64,000 bases of DNA from Pontibacter amylolyticus (lineage in GTDB: Bacteria; Bacteroidota; Bacteroidia; Cytophagales; Hymenobacteraceae). A program made the translations under genes and the position numbers. The notes beneath the pieces are model-generated. The model was not told the DNA's origin. It saw nothing but the letters and a program-made list of their open reading frames with translations, and did no database searches. Positions 8,484 to 16,800 of the stretch are shown here, in pieces (position 1 is the first letter of the stretch; every line of letters begins with the position of its first letter). Where the stretch lies: assembly GCF_014638845.1 (NCBI RefSeq), contig NZ_BMFP01000001.1, positions 156,396 to 220,395 on the forward strand, given 5' to 3'.

Positions 8484-8891
8484 ATGAAATTGGTCAGAAA
8501 CGAAATTTTACACAGGCAAAGCAATATTCTTATTGAATTTAACCACACGGAGGGCTGGCTCTATGTGAACTGGCGCGGCTACCAGAACTACGACACCGTG
8601 GTAGCTGGCTGTGAGAAAATTCTGGAGCTGCTGCTGGAATCAAACTGTACCAAGGTGCTGAACGACAATACGAACGTGGAAGGGATCTGGTCAGGGGCCT
8701 CCAAATGGGTGGGCCAGGACTGGCTCCCGCGGATGCAGGCTGCCGGGCTGGAATGTTTTGCCTGGGTATACTCTCCCAGCGCCTTTAGCCGCCTTTCCGC
8801 TGACAAGACGCTCAACTGCACAGAAGACCAAAGCTTTATTCAAACTTTTGATGATATAGAGGCAGCCAGCGACTGGTTGCGCGCCTGCTGA
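8484..8891 (+). CDS. STAS/SpoIIAA-like domain protein of unknown function
   Basis: A 135-residue cytoplasmic protein with no signal peptide or membrane segment. The pattern of an N-terminal strand pair (LYVNWRGYQNYDTV), a helix with GCEKILELL, then KVLNDNTNVEG and QDWLPRMQAAGLECFAWVYSPSAFSR resembles small SpoIIAA/SEC14-like (STAS-fold) proteins common in Cytophagales, which usually carry the conserved ND(N/T) and W(xx)(D/E)WLP. No catalytic residues are apparent. It stands alone on the plus strand between the trp and his operons and has its own terminator. Function is not known; fold assignment is from remembered family pattern. Confidence 0.6.
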   Translation: MKLVRNEILHRQSNILIEFNHTEGWLYVNWRGYQNYDTVVAGCEKILELLLESNCTKVLNDNTNVEGIWSGASKWVGQDWLPRMQAAGLECFAWVYSPSAFSRLSADKTLNCTEDQSFIQTFDDIEAASDWLRAC

Positions 8892-8918
8892 AATCCAACC
8901 AACCGCTTACAACCAGAT

Positions 8919-8953
8919 AAAAGGCTGACTGTTAACTTACAGTCAGCCTTTTT
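8919..8953. terminator. Bidirectional terminator between STAS-like gene and hisB
   Basis: AAAAGGCTGACTGT (8919-8932), loop TAACTT, ACAGTCAGCCTTTT (8939-8952), then T. The A-run and T-run flank the stem on both strands, so it can end transcription from both convergent genes. Confidence 0.92.
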
Positions 8954-8965
8954 ATTTCCTGTGTT

Positions 8966-10060
8966 TTACAAAGTCCCTTTGGTGCTGGGTATAGAATTGT
9001 CTTCCGGATTGCGTTTTACCGCCACCTGAATCGCTTTGGCAAATGCCTTGAAGATCGCCTCGATCTTGTGGTGCTCGTTCTGCCCTTCGGCTTTCACATT
9101 GAGGTTACACTTGGCCGCGTCGCTGAACGACTTGAAGAAATGGAAGAACATCTCGGTCGGCATGTCCCCCACTTTCTCGCGCTTGAAGTCAGCCTCCCAT
9201 ACGGTCCAGGGTCTTCCGCTAAAGTCAATGGCTACCTGTGCCAGCACATCATCCATCGGCAGCAGAAATCCATAGCGACTGATTCCTTTCTTATCGCCTA
9301 GCGCTGCCAGGAAGGCTTCTCCCAGGGCCAGTCCGGTGTCTTCGATGGTATGGTGCTCGTCAATGTGCAGGTCACCTTTTACCTGTATACGCAGGTCAAG
9401 CTTGCCGTGCTTGGCAAGCTGCTCCAGCATATGGTCAAAGAAACCAAGACCGGTATGGATATCCATCTGACCGGTACCATCCAGGTTCAGATCAATGGCA
9501 ATATCCGTCTCGTTCGTTTGGCGCCTGATTGTAGCGCGACGGGCCGGTAGCTTCAGGAAGGTATAGATCTCATCCCAGTCGTTGGTGCTCAGGGCTGCTT
9601 TTTCTACCGTGTTCTCGCCGATAAAAATCGCCTTGGCTCCCAGGTTTTTGGCCAGTTGCACGTCCGTCAGCCTGTCTCCTATCACGTAAGAGTTCGCCAG
9701 ATCATACTCACCCGACAGGTACTTTTTCATCATGCCTATACCTGGTTTTCTGGTCTCCAGCCCTTCATGCTCAAAGCTCCGGTCGATCAGGATGTCAGCG
9801 AACTCTATACCTTCTCTTTTCAGGATGTCGAGCATCTTGTTTTGATAAGGCCAGAAGGTATGCTCCGGGTAGGAATCGGTGCCGAGCCCATCCTGGTTGG
9901 TCACCATCACCAGCTCATAATCCAGCTCGGTATAGATTCTGTATAGGTTGCGGATCACTTTAGGCAGAAACTCAAATTTTTCGAAAGAGTCCACCTGAAA
10001 ATCCGTTTTCGGTTCGACCAGTATGGTGCCGTCACGGTCTATAAACAATGCTTTTTTCAT
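8966..10060 (-). CDS. hisB: Bifunctional histidinol-phosphatase / imidazoleglycerol-phosphate dehydratase
   Basis: A 364-residue fusion. The N-terminal HAD phosphatase (about residues 1-165) has the catalytic DRDGT at residues 8-12, [16 protein letters not shown] and [15 protein letters not shown]. The C-terminal IGP dehydratase (about 175-364) has the metal-binding [27 protein letters not shown] and [14 protein letters not shown] motifs. Together they catalyse two histidine steps that flank the HisC reaction. The fused form is also known from enterobacteria. It is the last gene of the local his operon, separated from hisC by a 208-base repeat-containing gap. Confidence 0.96.
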   Translation of the reverse strand: MKKALFIDRDGTILVEPKTDFQVDSFEKFEFLPKVIRNLYRIYTELDYELVMVTNQDGLGTDSYPEHTFWPYQNKMLDILKREGIEFADILIDRSFEHEGLETRKPGIGMMKKYLSGEYDLANSYVIGDRLTDVQLAKNLGAKAIFIGENTVEKAALSTNDWDEIYTFLKLPARRATIRRQTNETDIAIDLNLDGTGQMDIHTGLGFFDHMLEQLAKHGKLDLRIQVKGDLHIDEHHTIEDTGLALGEAFLAALGDKKGISRYGFLLPMDDVLAQVAIDFSGRPWTVWEADFKREKVGDMPTEMFFHFFKSFSDAAKCNLNVKAEGQNEHHKIEAIFKAFAKAIQVAVKRNPEDNSIPSTKGTL

Positions 10061-10070
10061 TTTTTATATT

Positions 10071-10266
10071 GTATCACGTATCAAGACACACGTAGCACGT
10101 AGCACGACTTCGGTGAAATGGACAAAAGACTATTTGACTAAAGACAAAAGACGGAATAGCTACAGCATAGTCGTTTCCCGAAAAATCCTTTGTCCATTGT
10201 CAAATATTCCTTTGTCCAGTCCTCGCTGAAGGCATCGTGCTACTTGATACGTGTGTCGTGCTACTT
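10071..10266. repeat. Nested inverted-repeat element between hisC and hisB
   Basis: Outer words: GTATCACGTATCAAGACACA (from 10071) followed by TAGCACG repeats, and an inverted counterpart gtgctacttgatacgtgtgt near 10237-10266. Inner words: gacaaaagac at 10121-10152 facing cctttgtcc at 10187-10217. The outer words match the trpG-trpD gap and the inner words match the trpF-trpB gap. The element fills the only large gap in the his operon; no gene is seen. Confidence 0.8.
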
Positions 10267-10268
10267 AA

Positions 10269-11312
10269 TTAAAACTTCGCGATGGCCTGAAACAGTTGCT
10301 GGTTTTCGTCTACCGTGCCAATAGATATGCGAAGGCAACCTTCGCAGCCTGGCAAACTGGCGCGATTGCGTACGACGATGCCCTGCTCCAGCAAATAGGT
10401 ATAGAGACGATTAGCCTCCTTCACCTTCACCAGCAGAAAATTGGCATCTGAGGGGTAGACTTTCTCCACAGCATCCAGGGTCGGGAGTGCCTGTGTGAGC
10501 ATTTCCCTTTCCTGCACGATCTCCTCCACCATATAGGCCAGTTGCTCTGTCTGTTCCAGTGCTTTCAGGGCCAGTTCCTGGGTGGCTTCATTTATATTAT
10601 AAGGCGGCTTGATCTTGTCAAGCAGCGCAATGATCTCTTCCGAGGCAAAGGCCATACCTAAACGTAGACCTGCCATACCCCAGGCTTTGGAAAAAGTCTG
10701 CAGTACAACCAGGTTCGGGTACTCGGCCAAGCGGGTGGCCCAGCTCGGCGCATCGGCAAAATCAATGTAGGCCTCGTCGACAACCACCAGTCCGTAAAAA
10801 TTATCCAGCAGGGTTTCGATGCTTTCTGTCTCGATCAGGTTGCCGGTCGGGTTGTTGGGCGAGCAGACAAAGATCAGCTTGGTCGTGTCTTTCACCTGCC
10901 GCAACACTTCCAGCACCGGAATCTGAAAGTCTGGCGTCAGCTGCACAGCGTCCAGTTGCACTTCGTTCAGGTTAGCCGATACCTCATACATGCCGTAAGT
11001 GGGTGGCAGGTGCAGCATGCTGTCCTGTCCCGGCCGGCACACCATCCGGAACAGCAGATCAATGGCTTCGTCAGAACCGTTGCCCAGGAAAATCTGGGAG
11101 GCCTTTACCCCTTTTATACCTGCAATCTTCTCCTTCAGCTTTTTCTGATGTGGGTCCGGGTAACGGTTGTATCCTTCTCCGGCCAGACTACCCAGGTTGT
11201 TCTCGTTAGCGTCCACAAAAACACTGGCTGCCCCCTTGAACTCGTCGCGTGCGGAGGAATAAGCTTTCATTTTCAGCACGTTCGGCCGTACAATTTTCTC
11301 CAGGTTAAACAT
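10269..11312 (-). CDS. hisC: Histidinol-phosphate aminotransferase
   Basis: PLP class I/II aminotransferase converting imidazole-acetol phosphate and glutamate to histidinol phosphate. The 347-residue protein shows LGNGSDEAIDLL, the CSPNNPTGN segment, VVDEAYIDF and the PLP lysine in QTFSKAWGMAGLRLG. It overlaps the 3' end of hisD by eight bases, so translation is coupled. Length fits the family. Confidence 0.96.
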   Translation of the reverse strand: MFNLEKIVRPNVLKMKAYSSARDEFKGAASVFVDANENNLGSLAGEGYNRYPDPHQKKLKEKIAGIKGVKASQIFLGNGSDEAIDLLFRMVCRPGQDSMLHLPPTYGMYEVSANLNEVQLDAVQLTPDFQIPVLEVLRQVKDTTKLIFVCSPNNPTGNLIETESIETLLDNFYGLVVVDEAYIDFADAPSWATRLAEYPNLVVLQTFSKAWGMAGLRLGMAFASEEIIALLDKIKPPYNINEATQELALKALEQTEQLAYMVEEIVQEREMLTQALPTLDAVEKVYPSDANFLLVKVKEANRLYTYLLEQGIVVRNRASLPGCEGCLRISIGTVDENQQLFQAIAKF

Positions 11313-12597
11313 TTTGCACCTCCTTCAATCTGATACTTACTGCTTTTTTGTGGGCTTCCAGACCTTCCGCGGCGGCCATTACCTCAATCGATTTCCCAAT
11401 GTTCTGCAAGCCTGACGGGGTGATGTGCTGAAAGGTGATTTTCTTCACAAAGCTATCGAGCGACACGCCGCTGTACGCCCGGGCATAACCGTTGGTGGGC
11501 AAGGTATGGTTCGTGCCCGAGGCATAGTCGCCTGCCGACTCCGGACTGTAATTGCCCAGGAAGACCGAACCGGCGTTGGTGATCTCGTCCAGCACTTCCT
11601 CAAAATTACTGATGGAAAGGATTAAGTGCTCCGGAGCGTATAGATTTGAAAAGCGCAGCATCTCTTCTACGCTTCCAAGCAGTATACCTAAGCTGTTTTG
11701 TAAGGCTTTGGCTGCAAATGCTTTGCGGGGCAGCACTTCCAGCTGCTCTTGCAACTCCTTCTCTACTTGGTTTAACATCTCAACAGAGTTGGTCAGCAGC
11801 ACCACCTGCGAGTCAGCGCCGTGCTCTGCCTGCGACAGCAGATCGGCCGCCACAAAAGCGGGGTTGGCTGAGTCATCGGCTATCACGAGAACTTCCGATG
11901 GTCCGGCTGGCAAATCAATGGCCACGCCGGTTTTGCTGAGCATCTGCTTGGCTACGGTTACATACTGGTTTCCCGGTCCGAAGATCTTGTTCACCGCAGG
12001 TATAGACGCCGTACCAAAGGCCATGGCTGCAATCGCCTGTGCACCGCCCACCTTGGCAATTCTGTCTATACCTAAGAGGGAGGCTGTGTAGCGTATGGCC
12101 GGGTGTATGGAGCCGTCCTTGGTCGGTGGGGTGCACAGGAGCACTTCCGTGCAACCGGCTAGTTTGGCGGGTACCCCCAGCATCAGCAATGTAGAGAACA
12201 AAGGAGCCGTGCCTCCCGGAATGTATAAGCCTACCCGATCGATCGGCACGCTTTTGCGCCAGCAAGTCACGCCCGGCATGGTTTCTACCTGCTTAGGCTG
12301 CTCGGCCTGCTGCGCATGGAAAAGCTGTATGTTACTGTATGCTTGCAGAATGGCTTCCTTCAGTTCAGCGGATAATTCAGATTCTGCCGCTGCAATCTCC
12401 TCCTGCGTAGCAAAGAGGCTTGTCAGTTTTACGCCGTCATACCTTTGCGTCAGTTCCAGCAAAGCGGCATCGCCCTGCTCCCGCACCAGTTGGAAGGTCT
12501 GGGCTATACCTGCTTCCAGGTCTTCATAGTTTTGGGTGGGCCGCTTGACCAGTTCCTGCCAGTCTGCTTGCGCCGGATATTCTATTTTGCGCATCAT
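11305..12597 (-). CDS. hisD: Histidinol dehydrogenase
   Basis: Zinc- and NAD-dependent oxidation of histidinol to histidine, the last two steps. The 430-residue protein has IPGGTAPLFSTLLMLGVPA, GPGNQYVTVAKQ, AGPSEVLVIAD, QAEHGADSQ, the EHLIL segment and the conserved GTNHTLPTNGYARAYSGVSLDSF. The start overlaps the hisG stop (ATGATCATATGA region); two adjacent ATG codons are possible starts. Confidence 0.97.
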   Translation of the reverse strand: MMRKIEYPAQADWQELVKRPTQNYEDLEAGIAQTFQLVREQGDAALLELTQRYDGVKLTSLFATQEEIAAAESELSAELKEAILQAYSNIQLFHAQQAEQPKQVETMPGVTCWRKSVPIDRVGLYIPGGTAPLFSTLLMLGVPAKLAGCTEVLLCTPPTKDGSIHPAIRYTASLLGIDRIAKVGGAQAIAAMAFGTASIPAVNKIFGPGNQYVTVAKQMLSKTGVAIDLPAGPSEVLVIADDSANPAFVAADLLSQAEHGADSQVVLLTNSVEMLNQVEKELQEQLEVLPRKAFAAKALQNSLGILLGSVEEMLRFSNLYAPEHLILSISNFEEVLDEITNAGSVFLGNYSPESAGDYASGTNHTLPTNGYARAYSGVSLDSFVKKITFQHITPSGLQNIGKSIEVMAAAEGLEAHKKAVSIRLKEVQNV

Positions 12598-13445
12598 ATG
12601 ATCATTTTTTCAATAGGTACTACCAATATGCCCTGTGCACCAGCCTCTTTCAGCTTCTCAATGATCTCCCAGAAATCATCCTCATTTACTACCGAGTGCA
12701 GTGAGCTCCAGCCTTCCTCGGCCAGTGGTAAAATGGAAGGTGATTTTGCACCCGGCAGCAGCTGGCTGATTTCAGCAATCTTCTCGTTCGGGGCGTTCAG
12801 CAGAATATATTTCGCTTTCTGGGCACGCTGCACGGCGTGGATGCGGAACAACAGCTTATTCAGGATCTCCTGCTTTTCAGCATTCAGGCCGCCGTTCGCG
12901 ATCAGGACCGCCTGCGACTTGAACACACGCTCTACCTCCCGCAGACCATTGCTGATCAGTGTACTGCCCGAACTCACGATATCGCAGATGGCTTCTGCCA
13001 GCCCGATGCTGGGGGCGATTTCTACAGAACCGCTGATGGTATGGATGTTGGCCTGCACGCCTTTTTCATCCAGGTAGGCCTGCAGCAGTTTAGGATAGGA
13101 TGTGGCGATGTTTTTCCCCTGCAGGTCGCTGATGTCTTCGTAGGGGTCGCCCTTCGGCACCGCCAGCGACAGGCGGCATTTCGAAAAACCAAGCTGTTCG
13201 ACCGCAAGGTGCTGCATCCCTTCCTCGACCAGCACATTCTCCCCCACTATACCTATGTCGGCCACGCCATCGGCCACGTAGCCCGGTATATCGTCATCGC
13301 GCAGGTATAGGATTTCGAGCGGAAAGTTGGTTGATTCGGTTTTGAGTTTGAGCGAGCTGGTGATAAAAGAGATACCGCACTCACGGATCAGTTTCAGCGA
13401 GTCTTCACTCAGTCTGCCGGATTTCTGGATTGCTAAACGTAGCAT
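12594..13445 (-). CDS. hisG: ATP phosphoribosyltransferase, long form
   Basis: First histidine step, ATP plus PRPP to phosphoribosyl-ATP. The 283-residue protein is the long form, with the two-lobed catalytic core (LRLAIQKSGRLSEDSL at the start, ISGSVEIAPSIGLAEAICDIVSSGSTL for PRPP) and a C-terminal ACT-like regulatory domain (about 210-283), which in the family binds histidine for feedback inhibition. It does not need HisZ. First structural gene of hisG-D-C-B; hisH, hisA, hisF and hisI are not in the window. Confidence 0.96.
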   Translation of the reverse strand: MLRLAIQKSGRLSEDSLKLIRECGISFITSSLKLKTESTNFPLEILYLRDDDIPGYVADGVADIGIVGENVLVEEGMQHLAVEQLGFSKCRLSLAVPKGDPYEDISDLQGKNIATSYPKLLQAYLDEKGVQANIHTISGSVEIAPSIGLAEAICDIVSSGSTLISNGLREVERVFKSQAVLIANGGLNAEKQEILNKLLFRIHAVQRAQKAKYILLNAPNEKIAEISQLLPGAKSPSILPLAEEGWSSLHSVVNEDDFWEIIEKLKEAGAQGILVVPIEKMII

Positions 13446-13507
13446 ATATGTTGAATGGATTAAATAGGTACAAATAAGTATAACCTTGCTGCTGGCAAAG
13501 TATAATA

Positions 13508-13564
13508 AGGGTGCAATGACCCTACGGGGGGCTATATGATTGTTTTATTCCTCTTACGAGGAAT
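13508..13564 (-). promoter_or_regulatory. his leader RNA structures
   Basis: On the transcript ATTCCTC-GTAA-GAGGAAT (13564-13547) is a perfect 7-pair hairpin whose loop contains the hisL stop codon. Further on, AGGGT-CATTGC-ACCCT (13523-13508) is a 5-pair stem followed by TTATTATACTTT, a weak terminator candidate. Its 5' arm GGG can instead pair with the preceding CCC run. The arrangement suggests attenuation, but the terminator is much weaker than the trp one. Confidence 0.55.
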
Positions 13565-13655
13565 GATGGAAATGATGGTGATGCGCAGCAGAACCACAGG
13601 CAACAGGCGCTGCCGTAGAAGTGAAAGAAATGATATGTAGCGTGGTATTGCTCAT
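13554..13655 (-). CDS. hisL: his operon leader peptide with a seven-residue His-rich block
   Basis: A 33-residue frame from ATG at 13655 to TAA at 13554 ending GSAAHHHHFHHSS. Six of seven consecutive codons are His (CAT/CAC), and another His is at residue 7. It lies just downstream of an exact-consensus promoter and upstream of hisG. Such His runs are the control codons of classical his attenuators. The predicted transcription start is within about 0-5 bases of the ATG, so the mRNA would be nearly leaderless. The reading frame is seen directly; the regulatory role is inferred. Confidence 0.88.
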   Translation of the reverse strand: MSNTTLHIISFTSTAAPVACGSAAHHHHFHHSS

Positions 13656-13664
13656 CTGCTGCGG

Positions 13665-13695
13665 CAAAGGTACAGTTGATTTTGGTTTATACAAA
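13665..13695 (-). promoter_or_regulatory. Promoter of the his operon (Bacteroidota -33/-7 type)
   Basis: On the minus strand TTTG (13692-13695), 19 bases, TACCTTTG (13665-13672). Element sequences and spacing are identical to those of the trp promoter at 8127-8157. Confidence 0.85.
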
Positions 13696-13730
13696 CATGC
13701 GCCGGTATTGTTTTTCGGTGGGGCAAAATT

Positions 13731-13790
13731 TGGCCCTTAACTAAAAAGGCACCCGTCAGTTACGACAAGTGCCTTTTTAGTTAAGGGCCA
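13731..13790. terminator. Long perfect inverted repeat, probable bidirectional terminator
   Basis: Arms 13731-13752 and 13769-13790 are a perfect 22-base-pair inverted repeat containing GGCAC and GTGCCTTTTT, around a 16-base loop. It lies immediately after the giant MBG gene (minus strand) and before the his promoter. The core GGCAC/GTGCC with TTTTT works as a terminator; the outer pairing is unusually long. Confidence 0.8.
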
Positions 13791-13811
13791 TAAGACCCTG
13801 CAAGCGTCAGC

Positions 13812-16800
13812 TTACTTTTTGAGAATCATCTTAATGGTCTGTGCTTTAGAGCCAGTGATCAGACGGGCAAAGTACACGCCTTCAGCCAGATGACGGGCAT
13901 CCAGTTCGTACTCGTATACCTGTCCGGCATCAGCCTTGCCAGTCGCCACTTTCCTGATCAGCGAGCCTCTCACATCGTATACTTCCAGCGCAAAGTGCTG
14001 CTCTGTATCAAAAGCGAAACGTATCGTCGTGCGGTCAGAGAACGCGTTTGGATAGTTGTCGAAGCGGGCAGAAGACAAGCCTTCCAGTTGGTCAGCGGTT
14101 TCGAGTTTTTTGCCGTTGCTGGCGGTGAGCTCTTTTGCTTCGTGGATCACGATAGAGCCGCCACCTGTACCGTTGTTGCCTAAGATAGTGGCTTCGCCGG
14201 AGTTTTCGTCACTGTTAATCTGGTTGTCATATACTGTCTGACCTCTTCCATCAACAATCTTAATTCTGAATTTGTCTGGCCCTGTTGCACCTTTCCAATC
14301 ACCATCTATGGCAACGATGGTGAACTTGTAACCTGATGCACCGTTCACAGTTCCCGTGCCACGGTAGGTAGCTTTGCCAGCTGCTATCACAAGCGAACCA
14401 GACTCGTGCATGGTGCTCTTGAAGTTGATACTGCCCGCACTGAACTGGAACTCCGTATTACCATCTACCTGGCTGCTGCCTTTCTTGTATTTGGAAACGA
14501 AACCGAAGTTCGCTTTACCAACTGCTTCAGGATTTGCAGGCATCGCGCCAACCGGAGAGTCAATCCAGCCGCCACCGGTCACAAAGCTTCCACTCGCATC
14601 AAATACAGGTATGTAAGCATTAGAGGTTGCACAGCCAGTACCAGCCACAGCTTCAACTTTATAGACACCTAGTGCAAGCACTGAACTTGAAATAGTTTCA
14701 GTTGCTACACCTGATCCGTTTGTTGAGATAGTTTTAGTAAACACAACATTATTGGCTTCGTCAGTCACTGTGAAAGTAACCGGAACAGCACCAACACCCA
14801 CAGTACCAGCTGTAACCGTTGCAGACAGACTCGCTGAGGAGCCCACGGCAACAGGTTTGCTGCTGGCGCTTGCATCAATGGAAACACCTAAGACATCCAG
14901 ATTAGCAGGTATGTAAGAGATGGTATAGTTACTGTTTGCGAGGCTGCCTCGCTTGATGCTGTGTGATCCCACATTCTCACCTGAATCCCTGGTGAGTGAA
15001 CCGGAGAATGTGATTAAATCACCATTTGGCAGCATAGAGCCTTCAATAGGACTAGAAGTGAAGGTTAATGAAGGATCCACTTGACCACAGTATTTCTGCT
15101 TTGCGTCCGCAGTAACAGTGACTCCCAGTGGACTGATGTTGAGGTTGGCGCCTACGTAGGTCAGGGCGTAGTTGCTGCTCAAAGCAAGAGTCCCTTTTCC
15201 GATGGCATAAATACCCACATTCTCGCCTGCTAGTCTGTTCAGCGAACCACTGAAGTCATCTCCGTTTACAAGGGAACCAGCAGAGATCTGGTAAGTCAAC
15301 GCTGGGTCAACATCACCATAAGTCTTGTTCTTCACGTCTGCCGTAACGGAGATGGCTCGTTCGGTTATCGTCAGCTTACCGTCAGTTTTTGTAACGATGT
15401 AGTTGCTGAGTGAAGTGCCTGCAAGTGTTGGCTCAATTTTATATTCACCGACACTGCTTCCGGCTGTGGCCGGCGTGCTGTACACTGCTGTAATGGCATC
15501 GTTGTTTTTGATGCCAGTGATTACACCCTCAAAGGTAGGATTGGCATCACCGTATACCTTAGACGCATCCTTTGCTGTTACAGTGAGTGCAGCCGCTGTG
15601 ATGGTCAGTACGCCGTCTTTTTTCTCTACCTCATAGTTGCTGAGCGCAGCACCGGAAAGTGACGGCGTAATCGGATAAGCCTGAACCGGACTGGCTACAG
15701 TGGCTACAGTGTTGTAAGTTGCCTCGATGGCATCATTGCCTACAACTCCTTCGAGTTTACCAGTTAAGACCGGATTCTCGTCACCGTATACCTTGCTTTT
15801 GTTGTCGGCAGTCACAACCAGCATAGCCTTTGTGATCTCAAACTGAGCAGTGTTATACGTAACATCATAGTTGCCAACTGCCTCTGCAGGCGACAGGGTT
15901 GCACTAATGAGGTAACGGGCTACCAGCTCACCGGGTGTTCGGGTATAACTGGCCGTAATGCCATCTGCCGCCAGGAATCCGTCTGTACTGCCTGACAATG
16001 CAGGATCAGAAGTACCATATACCTTCGTACCAGCTATTGGTGATACAGAAGCGGCTTTTGGCGTGATGTCAGCTGAAGCTGTGCTAACGTTGCTCAGGCT
16101 ATAATTGCCTTCATCCTCTCCATTCAGCATGGCTCCTTCTAAGGTCACGGTTTTGCCGTTAGCCACATTCTTATCGCTAAACGTAGCAGTGCCGCCAACA
16201 AGCTGCACAACATCCTGATCAATAACCCCTCGCAGGGAACGCTCCGTTACGGCAGCATCGGTTGTCCCGTCGTATACCTTATTTGCCGCTGCAAATGCTC
16301 CGGAAATTTCTTTAGGAGTGATGGAAGCTGTAGTAGTAGCCGTTGAATTGCTCAGACTGTAATTTTCATTGTCGATCGAAACAGCAGCACTCACTGTTTT
16401 GGCATTGCCCACGCTTCTGGTATCGAAGGCAGCATCCTTCAAGGCTACCAAGACCACATCGCCGGCCACCAGGTCAGCTGCTGGAACACTACCTGTAGCG
16501 GAGGCTGAGGTTGTGCCATCGTATACCTTATCGCTTGCAGTGATAGACGCTACCAGCGCTTTCGGAGTGACTTGGAAAGTTACCGTTTCTACCACATCCA
16601 GGGTGTAGTTGTCGCTAAGCGCCAGGCTGCCTCTTGTAATGGCATATCTTCCTACATTTTCACCGCTGTTTCTAGACAAAGCCCCAGTGAAAGCATCATT
16701 GCCTACTAAAGCAGCGCTTGTGGTATAGCTGAATACAGGATCAGTGCTGCCGTATACTTTGTTCTGACCTGCAGCAGGCGTTACTGTGATTCCCTTTGGA

